Program-made: the position numbers and the translations under genes | In this document: one piece after another, positions 35,699 through 48,318 of the stretch | Layout of the letters: each line of letters opens with the position of its first letter | How positions within the stretch are numbered: the stretch's first letter is position 1 | The notes under the pieces: generated by a model | What the model was told of the DNA's origin: nothing | Seen by the model: only the letters and a program-made list of their open reading frames with translations | Databases searched by the model: none | DNA from: CADCWK01 sp035944555 | GTDB taxonomy: Bacteria > Chloroflexota > Chloroflexia > Thermomicrobiales > UBA6265 | Assembly (NCBI GenBank): GCA_035944555.1 | Contig: DASZAY010000026.1 | Span: forward strand, 310,001-374,000 | DNA length: 64,000 bases | Reading direction: 5' to 3'

Positions 35699-37228
35699 AT
35701 GGCTGCCGAGATCACACTCGCCGATCTGCTGGCCTGGGTTCCCCGGCTGCGCCTGCCGGCTCCCCCGGATCTTCCCGCCGTACCGGACCCCACTGGCTCC
35801 CGGAATGGACCGCCCGCCAACCCCCTCGATCGGGAGCTGACATGGGCCGTCACGGTCCGGGCCAGTAGCCCGATGCTGCCCCCGCTCCGGGGCGGCGAGC
35901 TGGTCCTGCTGCCACGCCGGGTGCTGGCCGAGAGTGGCGTCTCGTTGCCGCTGCTGCTGCGGGAACTGGCCAGTCACCAGTGCTCGGGGATCGTGCTGGA
36001 CGGAGTTCCGAGCGGGACGGCGCCGCTCCCCCTGCTGGTCACGACGTCGGTCGGGCCGGAGTTCGAGAACGAGATCAACCGTCTCCTGACCCAGCGTCGG
36101 GGTGAACTGTACCGCTCGGGAACAGAACTGGAGCACCTGCTCAGCGACCTGGCCAACGCCGGATCTGAAGCACCCCAGGCGTTGCTGGCGATCGCCGGGC
36201 AACTTGCCGTCCCGCTGACCATCGCGGATAACCAGGGGCGCGTCGTCCATTCCACCTCTCCGGACCCATCGGTTCCCGCCGTCGCGCCCTCGACCCGCGG
36301 CTGGGTGAGTGAGCGTCTCGGGCTGGATCTCTCCGATGGCCGGTCACTCTGGGTCGGTCCGGTGCCGCGCGCCCAGCGCGCATTGATCCGCCTGATCGGT
36401 GAGCGGGTCGCGGCGGCGGTGGATTCCGCGTTGCTCCGGGCATCGCAGTCCCGCCCACGAGGGCCGGCCCGGGCGCTGGCGCTCCAATCGCTGGTCTCCG
36501 GCGCGGTCAGCGATCCGGTCACCCGGGCCTCTGCCCTCGGGTTGCCGATCGATGGCCATTTTCGTGTCGCACTGGCCGCCGCGGAAACCGGTATCGCCGG
36601 CCTGCTCCGCTCGTTGGGACCACTCGGCACCGTCCACGACGGGGCCACGCTGGACGGGATGCTGCTCGGGCTGGTCGAGGTTCGACCGGAGCCGACAGCA
36701 TCGGGTGGACCTCGCGGCCGAACGGCGACCCGGGAGTTCCGGGTCCCATACCGGCACGGTCCGTCCGCGCTGCCACCGGCGCAGGGATGGGTCGCGCTGT
36801 CCAGCGTCGTGGCGGGCGTAGCCAACCTGTCCGAGGCGCTCCGGGAGGTGCGCTTCGTGGTCGCCCTGATGAAGCAGCAGATCGTCTGCGGCTCGGTCGT
36901 CCGGTTCGATTCGGTCGATGATCTCGGCGCGTACCGGCTGCTCTATCGCCTCTGGGGCACGACCGACCTGACCCGGTTCGCCGCCGAAGCACTGGGAGAC
37001 CTGCCGATGCGGGACAAGAAGGGCGCGCTGCGGAAGACGCTGCTCGTCTACCTGGAGACCGGCGGGTCACACGTCGATGCGGCCGAGCGGCTGGGGATCC
37101 ACCGCAACACGCTGGCGTACCGCCTCAAGCAGATCGGGCTGCTGACCGGGCGCAACCCGACCGACGCGGACAGCCGCCTGGTCCTTCACCTGGCTCTCCT
37201 GGCCACGACGCTGCCGTCTGTCGCCTGA
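35699..37228 (+). CDS. PucR-family transcriptional regulator
   Basis: This 509-residue regulator has an N-terminal PucR ligand-sensing-like domain (ITLADLLAWVPRLRL to about residue 125), a central GGDEF-related/GAF-like region and a C-terminal PucR helix-turn-helix (LLVYLETGGSHVDAAERLGI, then RNTLAYRLKQI). Members control purine, amino-acid or other catabolic genes. A GGAGGACG site precedes the ATG. It is divergent from the ECF S component, which is a likely regulatory target together with itself; this is positional inference. Confidence 0.88.
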   Translation: MAAEITLADLLAWVPRLRLPAPPDLPAVPDPTGSRNGPPANPLDRELTWAVTVRASSPMLPPLRGGELVLLPRRVLAESGVSLPLLLRELASHQCSGIVLDGVPSGTAPLPLLVTTSVGPEFENEINRLLTQRRGELYRSGTELEHLLSDLANAGSEAPQALLAIAGQLAVPLTIADNQGRVVHSTSPDPSVPAVAPSTRGWVSERLGLDLSDGRSLWVGPVPRAQRALIRLIGERVAAAVDSALLRASQSRPRGPARALALQSLVSGAVSDPVTRASALGLPIDGHFRVALAAAETGIAGLLRSLGPLGTVHDGATLDGMLLGLVEVRPEPTASGGPRGRTATREFRVPYRHGPSALPPAQGWVALSSVVAGVANLSEALREVRFVVALMKQQIVCGSVVRFDSVDDLGAYRLLYRLWGTTDLTRFAAEALGDLPMRDKKGALRKTLLVYLETGGSHVDAAERLGIHRNTLAYRLKQIGLLTGRNPTDADSRLVLHLALLATTLPSVA

Positions 37229-37603
37229 CCGGATCTGCTCATGGTGGCTGGCAACGGTGACGCAGCGGTCGCCCGGTAGCAGGTCTTTCCGGACATAGCT
37301 GTTTCGGTCACCAGCACTCTCCCGTACCGGACCTTTCCCGGAGTCGGGGCGGAGCCTGTGGCTCGAATGAGTCCGGAGTTCCCTGGCTTGAGCAAGAGGT
37401 GCCGCTCCTCCCATCACGGCGGCGACCGAGCGCGTAACGGTGCGCTGATCCCGTTCCACCGTGGTGGTCACCTTGGCGCAGATAGAGGTGGCACACTGCA
37501 GCCGCATCTTCCGCGAACGGTCACCTTGGGATGATCAAGCCAGCCCGTCGTCCGCAACGCTTGCCTGCCACGCAATGCTGAACTCTGGCTCCGATCCCGC
37601 CTC

Positions 37604-37632
37604 TCGACAGACCTGACAGGTGTACGTACACT
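37604..37632 (+). promoter_or_regulatory. Promoter with GTGTACGTACAC palindrome over the -10 region
   Basis: TCGACA (37604-37609), a 17-base spacer and TACACT (37627-37632) form a plausible sigma-70 promoter 118 bases before the large repeat protein. The 12-bp palindrome GTGTACGTACAC (37620-37631) covers the -10 hexamer. The same palindrome, within a shared 15-mer in opposite orientation, overlaps the -10 of the dCTP deaminase promoter. The rest of the gap 37229-37749 shows no gene. Confidence 0.55.
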
Positions 37633-37749
37633 ATGTCTGTTCATACCTGCCCTTCCACATGGAAGGGTGGGTCCGGCTGGTTTACCGAATCGTGCGCGTG
37701 CGCCGGTCGGATCCGGGCCGGGTTCGGGAGTCAACGGCAGGAGGCAGGC

Positions 37750-41088
<3,339 letters not shown>

Positions 41089-41115
41089 CGCCGGCCGGGA
41101 CAGCGAACGACGAAA

Positions 41116-41156
41116 GGGGAGAGGATCGGGCAGTTGCCCGGTCCTCTCCCCTTTTT
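41116..41156 (+). terminator. Rho-independent terminator after the stalk-protein gene
   Basis: A 17-bp stem with a single G-U wobble (41116-41132 with 41135-41151) is followed by TTTTT on the plus strand. AAA precedes it, so it may also work in reverse. Confidence 0.9.
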
Positions 41157-41358
41157 CGAACATCTCTCAGGAGCAGGCTCCTCGGCAAGTATCGCGCCCC
41201 CCTTGCCCGTTGATCAGTCAGGGCTGTGCCTTTGGTTCCGGCGCAGACCTTCCCCCGCTTTTCCGGCACAATGCGCGGTATGTCCGGGGAGCTGCCCCGC
41301 GACGATCCGTGGCCGGGGCGACGGCGCCGTCCGGCCCGACTGATGGAGCCGTGTCCCG

Positions 41359-42264
41359 ATGCGCTTCGAGATGATCATCCCCCCATCGTTCGCTTCCGGC
41401 GCCCCCGCCGACACCCGGACAAGTGGGCTCGGTACGACCGGCGACGCCTACCTCAAGGACGGACTCCCCGATCGGCTGGCCGCCAATGGTGAGCTGGTCG
41501 TCCGCGATATCCAGAAGATCGCCGACGACACGCCGACCGACCCGATACCCCGACTGGAAGTCCTCAATCGCACCATCTCGGAGACGGTCGCGGCGGCGGT
41601 CCGCAACGGCGCCGCGCCGATCGTCACGGGCGGGTCGTGTGCGGGACTCCCCGGTATCCTCGGCGGGCTGCGGCAGGGCTACGGGCCAGAGCCCCGCATC
41701 GGCTTGGTCTGGTTCGATGCCCACGGCGACTTCAATACGCCGAAGACCTCGCTGACCGGGATGCTCGGCGGGATGCCCGTCGCGGTCGCGGCCGGCCTCT
41801 GCTATCCGACCTGGCGAGAGGCCGCCGGGCTGGACATTCCCATCCCCACCGACCGGATCGTCATGGTGGACGTGCGCAACCTCGATGACCCCGAGCGGAC
41901 GTTGATCGAGGCGACCGACGTCCGGGTCGTCCCGGTCCCTGAAGGCGGTACGGACGGAACCGACTACGTCCGGGTGATCCAGGACCTGGCCGATCGCGTG
42001 GACCACATCTACCTGCACGTCGACGCCGATGTCCTCGACGCCCGATACCAACCCAACCACCCCACGGTCGAGCCGGACGGCCCGAGCCTGAAGGATGTCA
42101 ACGCGGCACTCGACGCGGTCATCGCGACAGGCAAGGTCGTCGCGTTCGGGCTTGCCTCCGTCAACGCCGAAGGACCGGAGGGGCCGACCTCGATGGCGTC
42201 CGGCATGGCGATGGTCGAGCACGCCATCGCCTCGTGGGCCGGCCGGGCGGCGGCCCTCGCCTAA
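41359..42264 (+). CDS. Arginase/agmatinase-family protein
   Basis: A 301-residue ureohydrolase-fold protein. The metal motifs DAHGD (Asp120, His122, Asp124) and DADVLD (Asp222, Asp224, Asp227) are present. The first motif, normally GGDHS with a metal-binding histidine, reads GGSCAG here, so Cys94 stands at the histidine position. Divergent family members with this change exist, and the substrate may not be arginine or agmatine. The gene stands between two terminators. Its ribosome site is not obvious; ATG at 41359 gives the usual family start. Confidence 0.85.
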   Translation: MRFEMIIPPSFASGAPADTRTSGLGTTGDAYLKDGLPDRLAANGELVVRDIQKIADDTPTDPIPRLEVLNRTISETVAAAVRNGAAPIVTGGSCAGLPGILGGLRQGYGPEPRIGLVWFDAHGDFNTPKTSLTGMLGGMPVAVAAGLCYPTWREAAGLDIPIPTDRIVMVDVRNLDDPERTLIEATDVRVVPVPEGGTDGTDYVRVIQDLADRVDHIYLHVDADVLDARYQPNHPTVEPDGPSLKDVNAALDAVIATGKVVAFGLASVNAEGPEGPTSMASGMAMVEHAIASWAGRAAALA

Positions 42265-42289
42265 CTACGATTGGCCTGGAATGCTCCCA

Positions 42290-42331
42290 GGGAGACGGAC
42301 CTGCCCCACGGCGGAGCCAGGTCCGTCTCCC
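42290..42331 (+). terminator. Terminator-like hairpin after the arginase-family gene
   Basis: A perfect 14-bp stem (42290-42303 with 42318-42331) with a 14-base loop and a pyrimidine-rich tail. A TATAAT hexamer at 42340-42345 just beyond may serve as the -10 of the next gene. Confidence 0.65.
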
Positions 42332-42391
42332 CTACCCTCTATAATTCCGGAAGGATGGCCCCGGCGTGGGGTCGCTCGGGAAGGATCGAAC

Positions 42392-42838
42392 GTGGCGGAC
42401 GGGCTACGGGAGCTGCTGGATTACATCGTCTCCCACTATGTGGTTCCGACCGAACACCTTGCCCTCGAACTGGACGCCGCGCCGGCCGACAATGGCGCCG
42501 CGCTCGAGGACGTCAAACGAGACATGTCCCGCCGCGAGAGCGAGCAGGCGGAGGAGCACGCCGACGCCTTCGCCGACGGGCTCGCCCTCGCCCACCACCG
42601 CGCGTCGCTCGGCGGGACCAGCCTGTCGCTGGACGACCGCAAGCCCGACGAGGACGCGATGGCGACCGCGCTGATCCGGTTCCTGGTCAGCAACGACCTC
42701 GCGACCTCCCGCACCGAAGAGACCGAGCCACAGCGCTACATCTACACGCTGAGCGTCCGTTGGGATCAACTCCAGGCCGTCGCCGAGCGGGCGGGCATTG
42801 ATCTCGGACGCGCCCTGTCGCGCCACGCCCCCGGCTGA
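42392..42838 (+). CDS. Hypothetical protein, 148 residues
   Basis: A small acidic soluble protein, mostly helical by composition (GLRELLDYIVSHYVVP, then AMATALIRFLVSNDL). It ends with a beta-type segment (YIYTLSVRWDQLQAVAERAG). The GTG start follows GGAAGGA. The family was not recognised. It precedes the RNase III gene by 60 bases on the same strand and may share its transcript. Confidence 0.6.
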   Translation: MADGLRELLDYIVSHYVVPTEHLALELDAAPADNGAALEDVKRDMSRRESEQAEEHADAFADGLALAHHRASLGGTSLSLDDRKPDEDAMATALIRFLVSNDLATSRTEETEPQRYIYTLSVRWDQLQAVAERAGIDLGRALSRHAPG

Positions 42839-42898
42839 CGATCCCGCCATCCGGTCTCCGGACCACCTATCCGGCACTGCATTGACCGGGAGCCTGAC

Positions 42899-44008
42899 GT
42901 GACCGTACCACCTGACGAACAGCCGAACCCGCCCGCAGCTGCCCCCGACACGAGCAGCCGGACCCAGCAGGTGCGTTCCCGCCGCCGCGATGTCTCCCGG
43001 CAGCGCTCGACCCGGCGCCAGCCCGGCCAGCCGCCGCCGGAACTGGACCGGGGCAGTGAGAAGCCGACGCGGTCGTCGCGGGCCGCGTCGGTGGCCGGGC
43101 GGGCGTCCCGCCTCGCCAGCCGCAAATCTCCGGGCTTCGCGTCACTGGCCGAGGCATCCGACACCGGACCGGTCGTTCTCGACCCGACCGAGACTAGCGC
43201 TCCCGCCTTTGCGCTGCATGCCGGCCTGACCTTCACGAACATGGAACCGCTCCGCCTGGCTCTGACCCACCGCTCCGTCCTGCATGACTGGTCGGCGGCC
43301 GGGCTGAGCGCGGTCCACCTGGGTCGGCCGCTGTTCTCCAACGAGCGGCTGGAGTTCCTGGGCGATGCCATGCTCGGCGCGATCGTGGCTGACGAGCTGT
43401 ACCGGAACTGGCCCGACGCCGACGAGGGAACCTTGACGGCCCAGCGGGTGGCCCTCGTCCGCTCGGAGACACTGGTCCGATGGGCCCGCGACCTGCGCCT
43501 GGGCGACTACCTCGTCCTCGGCAACGGCGAGCGCGTCTCGGACAGTCCCCGGGACCGGATCCTCGCGGGCGCCTTCGAGGCGCTGGTCGGGGCGGTTAGT
43601 ATCGACCAGGGGATCGAGGCCGCTCGCGCGTTTGTCGGCCGCTTCCTCCGCCTGGAGCACGAGACGGATCACGCCCGGCCGGCCGACCCCAATCCGAAGG
43701 GCACGCTCCAGGAGGTCGTACAGGACCGGTTCGCGACCCAGCCCGTCTACGAGACCGTCGGTGAGTCCGGTCCGGACCACGACAAGGTCTTCACGGTCGC
43801 CGTGCTGCTCCGCGACGAGCGGATCGGTCTCGGATCCGGCATCAGCAAGCGCGCCGCCCAGCAGGACGCTGCCCGCATGGCCCTTGCGACCCTTGCCGAC
43901 CGCCCATCGGACCGGAGTGGCTCGACCTCATCCGCGGTCGAGCCCAGAGTTGGTCCCGACGAGGAGTCGGCAAGCCCGGCGGCTGCCCCGACTCCAGGGA
44001 ATCTCTGA
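42899..44008 (+). CDS. rnc: Ribonuclease III with N-terminal extension
   Basis: This 369-residue enzyme cleaves double-stranded RNA in rRNA and mRNA processing. About 105 basic, proline-rich residues precede the catalytic domain, which carries NERLEFLGD (148-156, with Glu149, Glu152, Asp156). The second motif reads ILAGAFEALVGA: Glu227 is kept, but the Asp that in E. coli is Asp114 is Gly224. A double-stranded RNA-binding domain follows (NPKGTLQEVVQDRF, then AAQQDAARMAL). The protein is about 140 residues longer than E. coli RNase III because of both tails. The GTG start overlaps no neighbour. Confidence 0.9.
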   Translation: MTVPPDEQPNPPAAAPDTSSRTQQVRSRRRDVSRQRSTRRQPGQPPPELDRGSEKPTRSSRAASVAGRASRLASRKSPGFASLAEASDTGPVVLDPTETSAPAFALHAGLTFTNMEPLRLALTHRSVLHDWSAAGLSAVHLGRPLFSNERLEFLGDAMLGAIVADELYRNWPDADEGTLTAQRVALVRSETLVRWARDLRLGDYLVLGNGERVSDSPRDRILAGAFEALVGAVSIDQGIEAARAFVGRFLRLEHETDHARPADPNPKGTLQEVVQDRFATQPVYETVGESGPDHDKVFTVAVLLRDERIGLGSGISKRAAQQDAARMALATLADRPSDRSGSTSSAVEPRVGPDEESASPAAAPTPGNL

Positions 44009-44257
44009 TCTCGGGTCGTGTTGACCGGTCGTGCACCATCCTGCACGTGATGTCTACCGGCACCTGTTCCGGACGCGTCGTCACCATTTCCAGTAGGCTA
44101 TATGCGCGACCTGTCCGGTCTCTCCCCCCGCTCCGTTCATCCGTCCCGAGCGGGCGCAGGCCGGACCGCCACCGTGACCAGCCCCGTTCGACCTGGTTGA
44201 TTACCACATCGTTGCCGGCACGACGCGCCCGGCGACATGACTGACTGAGGGGACCCG

Positions 44258-45262
44258 GTGAGCAAGCTCTACGATCAGCTCGTGGTGTTCGGGGGCAATA
44301 CCAACCCTGCCCTGCTCGAAGAGATCTGCCAGCACATCGGCATCCCTAAGGGGCGCGCCGAGGTGTTCAAGTTCAGCAATGACAACACCTTCGTCCGGAT
44401 CGGCGAGAGCGTCCGGGGCAACGACACGTTCGTCGTGCAGACGCTCGCCGAACCGACCAACGACTCGGTCATGGAATTGCTGATCATGATCGACACGCTC
44501 CGAACCTCGTCGGCCGGGCGAATCACCGCGGTGATCCCCTACTTCGGCTACGGCCGCAGTGACAAGAAGGACCAGCCCCGCGTCCCCATCACCGCGCGCC
44601 TGGTCGCCAAGCTGATCGAGACGGCCGGGGCCGATCGCGTGCTGACACTCGACCTCCACGCTGGCCAGATCCAAGCCTTCTTCGACATTCCCGTCGACGA
44701 GATGACGGCGCTGTACCTGCTGGCGAACTACTTCGTCGAGAAGCGCCTGCCCGAGCCGGTGATCGTCTCGCCGGACCTTGGCAGCACCAAGCGCGGCCGG
44801 ACCTTCGCCGAAGTCCTCGATGCCCCACTGGCGATCATCGAGAAGCGCCGGATCGGCAACAGTGGGCGATCAGAGGTCCTGAACCTGATCGGTTCAGTCA
44901 CCGGGCACCCGGTAATCATCGTCGACGACGAGATCGACACGGCCGGCTCGATCACCCAGGCAGCCGAGCTCTGCCTGAAGAACGGTGCGTCGGAGGTCTA
45001 CGCCTGCGCCGTCCACCCCGTGTTCTCGGGTCCGGCGGTCGAACGGCTGGCCAGGAGCCCGATCCGGGAGGTCGTGGTCACCAACAGCATCGCGGTTCCG
45101 GATCACAAGCAACTCGACAAGATCCGGACGCTCTCGATCGCCCCGCTGCTGGGTGAGGTGATCCAGCGGATCCACACCGGGACGAGTGTCTCGGCCGCCT
45201 ACCGCGCCGCCGAGAACCTGCAGACGCGGATGCTGTTCGGGTCGCTTACCAACGGCAACTGA
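44258..45262 (+). CDS. prs: Ribose-phosphate pyrophosphokinase (PRPP synthetase)
   Basis: This 334-residue enzyme makes PRPP from ribose 5-phosphate and ATP for nucleotide, histidine and tryptophan synthesis. It shows the flexible-loop and active-site motifs of the family: IPYFGYGRSDKKDQPRVPIT, LTLDLHAGQIQAFFDIP (metal-binding His), SPDLGSTKRGRTFAE, and the PRPP loop IIVDDEIDTAGSI. The last has Glu where Met is usual. The GTG start follows GAGGGG. It is 249 bases from RNase III; a TATAT element near 44098 might be part of a promoter, but this is weak. Confidence 0.94.
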   Translation: MSKLYDQLVVFGGNTNPALLEEICQHIGIPKGRAEVFKFSNDNTFVRIGESVRGNDTFVVQTLAEPTNDSVMELLIMIDTLRTSSAGRITAVIPYFGYGRSDKKDQPRVPITARLVAKLIETAGADRVLTLDLHAGQIQAFFDIPVDEMTALYLLANYFVEKRLPEPVIVSPDLGSTKRGRTFAEVLDAPLAIIEKRRIGNSGRSEVLNLIGSVTGHPVIIVDDEIDTAGSITQAAELCLKNGASEVYACAVHPVFSGPAVERLARSPIREVVVTNSIAVPDHKQLDKIRTLSIAPLLGEVIQRIHTGTSVSAAYRAAENLQTRMLFGSLTNGN

Positions 45263-45403
45263 CGAAAGCGGGCCCGGCGATGACGTGCATTCCGTCACCG
45301 CAACCGCGTGTCATTGGAACAGCGAACCACCGTTGGGCGTCAGGACAGGTGACGAGGGCACGTTCTCCTGCCCGTTGTTCCCTTCTCTGCCTGGAGGCCA
45401 CCG

Positions 45404-46603
45404 GTGATTGCTCCAACGCGACGTACCCTGATCGGAATCATTCCCGCGGCACTGACGCTTGCCGCCCTTCCCCGGACCACGCGACCGGCTCTGGCACAGG
45501 ACGCCACCCCGGTCGCCTCGAGCGCGGTCCCGGAACTGTTTTCTTCCATCCCCGCCTCGATCCTTGATGGCGATGACCCGGCCACGACCATCGTGTCCTT
45601 CTCCGATCTCGCCGCCGAATTGGCGCATACCGGAACGCCTCTCCCGGAGAGCCTCGCCGACGATGACCCCGACCGGTCGGGGCTCTCCAGCGTCATGCTC
45701 GCGACCGGCGGGAGCAGTGTCCCGTTCCAGTTCGCCTACGTGGAGAACTGGCGCGACCTTCACGGATTCGATATCCGGGATGTCGATCAGGCAGCGGACT
45801 TCGGCGTCCCGCCTGATGGGGTGACCCTACTCCGCGGACGGTTCGACCGGGACGTCATCGATGCGGCCCTGTCCGATCAGGGTTACGAGACCATCGACAT
45901 TGATGGAGTCGACGTCTGGAACCGTGGCGCTGATCACGAGGTCGATCTCGATCATCCGATCTCCCGCTACTGGATCGGCCAGGCGCAGAACGTCGCGCTC
46001 CTCGGGGACGACACGCTCGTCTTCGCCGGCGGGAAGGCCCTGATCAGTTCCGTCATTGCGGCGGCCTCCGGCGAGGTGGACACCCTCGCCGACGACGCCC
46101 GCATCGTCGCACTGTTCCCGGATGACCAGGATCCGTTGATCGCCGCGACGATCGTCCGTGGGGACGCCACCGTAGCCGACCAGCAGGTCGAGCAGCGCGG
46201 ATCGAGTCCTGACGACGACACTCCCCTCGTTCCGCCCGTGGCGGCCGTGCTCTTCGGCGCCACGCCAGGCAACGCCGTCGGGATCGATTCGGACGTCGAC
46301 CCCACCACAGCAGTCGACTACCCGCTCGGCGAGAGCCAGATCCGGGTCACGTTCATCGAGGAGGAGGACGCGGCAGCCGGGGCCGAGGTGATCGCCGATC
46401 GCCTGGATAATGGGCAGTCGGCGGTCACGGGCGATGACTGGAATGACTTGTTTGGTGAGGTCCAGACAGCGGTCGACGAAGAACTCGGGACGGTTGTGAT
46501 CAGTCTGCCGGAATCGCTCCCGGGTCAGCGACGGATCGCCACGGTCCTCTACCAGCAAGACCTCGGCTTTCTCCTATCCGAAGAGCCGTCTGATCGCGCG
46601 TAG
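45404..46603 (+). CDS. Secreted hypothetical protein
   Basis: A 399-residue exported protein. The signal peptide (TRRTLIGIIPAALTLAALP to ALAQDATP) has a paired arginine and the Ala-Gln-Asp cleavage style seen in the importer binding protein. The mature part is acidic (many Asp/Glu), with alternating strands and helices such as VTLLRGRFDRDVIDAALSDQ and VWNRGADHEVDLDHP. It has no recognised catalytic motif and probably functions at the cell surface. The GTG start has GGAGG. The gap 45263-45403 holds no gene. Confidence 0.75.
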   Translation: MIAPTRRTLIGIIPAALTLAALPRTTRPALAQDATPVASSAVPELFSSIPASILDGDDPATTIVSFSDLAAELAHTGTPLPESLADDDPDRSGLSSVMLATGGSSVPFQFAYVENWRDLHGFDIRDVDQAADFGVPPDGVTLLRGRFDRDVIDAALSDQGYETIDIDGVDVWNRGADHEVDLDHPISRYWIGQAQNVALLGDDTLVFAGGKALISSVIAAASGEVDTLADDARIVALFPDDQDPLIAATIVRGDATVADQQVEQRGSSPDDDTPLVPPVAAVLFGATPGNAVGIDSDVDPTTAVDYPLGESQIRVTFIEEEDAAAGAEVIADRLDNGQSAVTGDDWNDLFGEVQTAVDEELGTVVISLPESLPGQRRIATVLYQQDLGFLLSEEPSDRA

Positions 46604-46886
46604 CGATCGCCGACCTGGCGACGTAATCAGAGCCAGCCGGGAGCCGGGGTGGCGGGTTTCATTGCCCTGCCAACCCGGTTTCAACCGCCATGCCGATCCT
46701 CTTTCTGCCGCCATCGCGCTCAACTCTGAGACCGGCGTGTTCTCCGGCGCCCCGTCGACTTCCCATGGGCACGCGCCAGCACCGGTAACACTCGGCATTG
46801 CCCGATGTGGCCTATCCCTGGCCACTGTCTGCACTGTCGCCATAGGGCCATGTAAAGAACATGTGTTCTCTCGGTCATCCGCTGCC

Positions 46887-46923
46887 TTGACGTGCATGGT
46901 AAGGTGCCGTAGTGTACGTACAC
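46887..46923 (+). promoter_or_regulatory. Promoter with GTGTACGTACAC palindrome upstream of dCTP deaminase
   Basis: TTGACG (46887-46892), a 17-base spacer and TAGTGT (46910-46915) form a sigma-70-like promoter. The palindrome GTGTACGTACAC (46912-46923) begins inside the -10. The 15-mer TAGTGTACGTACACC here is the reverse complement of the element at 37619-37633, so one regulator may control both genes. A small hairpin (CATGT, AAAGA, ACATG) lies upstream near 46848. No gene was seen in 46604-47005. Confidence 0.55.
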
Positions 46924-47005
46924 CTACGGTCAGCTTGTGCCTGCTCCGGCATTGGCTGCTGCGTGCCCTGTTGCACTCTCGTTACGTCTGCAGATGGAGT
47001 CGGAC

Positions 47006-47644
47006 ATGGTGCTCTCGGATCGCGATATCCTCAAGGCAATGGACACCGGCCGCATCCGGATCGACCCCGCACCCGATCTCAAGGCACAGCTGGGGTCGGT
47101 CTCGATTGACTTCCGGCTGGGCAGCACCTTCATGGTCTTCGAGCACAGCCGGCACAGCTTCATCGATCCGCGCCAGCCGCAGTCGATCGGCGAGGCAATG
47201 CGGACCATCGAAATGACGGACGACCAGCCCTTCATCATGCAGCCTGGGGACTTCGCCCTCGCCGCGACGATCGAGTCACTGGATCTGGCCGACGACATTC
47301 TTGGGCGTCTTGAGGGGCGGTCGAGTATCGCCCGACTTGGGATTACGGTGCATTCGACCGCGGCGGTCTTCGAGCCAGGCTGGCGCGGGACTGCGACGAT
47401 GGAGCTGAGCAACCTCGGTCGGATGGCGGTCGCCCTCTATCCCGGCATGCGGATCTGCTCGTTCTCGTTCGAGGAGGTCTCATCTCCGGTGATGGTGCCA
47501 TATCACGCCAAGGTGGGAAACAAGTACGCCGGGCAGAGCACCCCACGAGCCAGCGGCCTTGCCGGCGAGGGTGATCGCCGCGACGGCACGGTGACCGGCC
47601 CGCACGGAGATGACGACCTGGCTCTTGGCGAGGCGGCTCGTTAA
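47006..47644 (+). CDS. dcd: dCTP deaminase
   Basis: This 212-residue homotrimeric enzyme of the dUTPase superfamily converts dCTP to dUTP (or, in bifunctional members, to dUMP) for thymidylate supply. It shows VLSDRDILKAM at the start, the nucleotide-binding EGRSSIARLGITVHSTAAVF and the catalytic Glu123 in FEPGWRG. The C-terminal tail is extended by about 25 residues. The start at 47006 follows GGAGTCGGAC; upstream in-frame ATG at 46994 is possible. Its promoter carries the shared palindrome. Confidence 0.92.
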   Translation: MVLSDRDILKAMDTGRIRIDPAPDLKAQLGSVSIDFRLGSTFMVFEHSRHSFIDPRQPQSIGEAMRTIEMTDDQPFIMQPGDFALAATIESLDLADDILGRLEGRSSIARLGITVHSTAAVFEPGWRGTATMELSNLGRMAVALYPGMRICSFSFEEVSSPVMVPYHAKVGNKYAGQSTPRASGLAGEGDRRDGTVTGPHGDDDLALGEAAR

Positions 47645-47674
47645 GGCTGACAGCGTGAGGGCCAACCTGCGTCG

Positions 47675-47717
47675 ACACGATGAGGGGCAGCCGGTATCCG
47701 GCTGCCCCTCATCGTGT
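47675..47717 (+). terminator. Long hairpin after dCTP deaminase
   Basis: A perfect 20-bp stem (47675-47694 with 47698-47717) with a 3-base loop ends the transcript 30 bases after the stop codon. The T-run is absent, so efficiency depends on the stem. Confidence 0.7.
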
Positions 47718-47738
47718 TCGGCCAGGACCGGTCGCCGC

Positions 47739-47754
47739 GGTTTCACGTGGAACG
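47739..47754. other. parS: parS-like ParB-binding site 1 (imperfect)
   Basis: GGTTTCACGTGGAACG matches the conserved bacterial parS core TTTCACGTGAAA with one central mismatch (G for A). It is the first of three similar sites within 1.5 kb. Confidence 0.75.
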
Positions 47755-47863
47755 TGGTTACTCGTGCGCGACTCCTGAAAGTGGCACGGACAGGCTTGCA
47801 GGGGCATACTCGCGACGACGACATACGGCTCTGACGCACCTGCTTGGCACGGAGAGAACACCC

Positions 47864-48244
47864 ATGACGACGACGATCAGCCTGCGGGACCGACTCGTCC
47901 CGATGCTTCGCCTGGTCGCGGAGGAGTACGCGAACAGCACTCCCGCCGGTTACCCGGAGGTCACCGACGACCAGGTTGCCGGCATCATCGGCCTGTCGCT
48001 TGACCCGTCATTCACTCTGTTCTTCGTTGACGATCGCGGCGAATGGACGGTGACGCTGACACGGCGCAATCCACGCACCGACGCCCGGTCGAGCGCGTCG
48101 TCAATGCGACATGGTGGTGCACCGCTCAACGATCACCGAACGCTGCCGCACGACGTCAGCGATCAGACGCTGCGGAACCTGATCGCTGAGCTGAAGATGC
48201 ACTTCAACCAGCAGCCCGGGCTTATCCATATGTCGGACTCCTAG
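47864..48244 (+). CDS. Hypothetical protein, 126 residues
   Basis: A small soluble protein. An N-terminal helix (LRDRLVPMLRLVAEEYAN) is followed by beta strands (FTLFFVDDRGEWTVTLTRR) and a helix near the end (DQTLRNLIAELKMHF). A GGAGAG site precedes the ATG. It sits between two parS-like sites. The family was not recognised. Confidence 0.6.
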   Translation: MTTTISLRDRLVPMLRLVAEEYANSTPAGYPEVTDDQVAGIIGLSLDPSFTLFFVDDRGEWTVTLTRRNPRTDARSSASSMRHGGAPLNDHRTLPHDVSDQTLRNLIAELKMHFNQQPGLIHMSDS

Positions 48245-48262
48245 ACCAGGCGCAGCCGACGG

Positions 48263-48278
48263 CGTTTCACGTGAAACG
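48263..48278. other. parS: parS-like ParB-binding site 2
   Basis: CGTTTCACGTGAAACG is a perfect palindrome and matches 14 of 16 bases of the conserved parS sequence TGTTTCACGTGAAACA; only the outermost base on each side differs. Confidence 0.9.
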
Positions 48279-48318
48279 CCATGCTCCTCGGTGGCAGCGC
48301 TTACGAGGCGAAGCGGAG

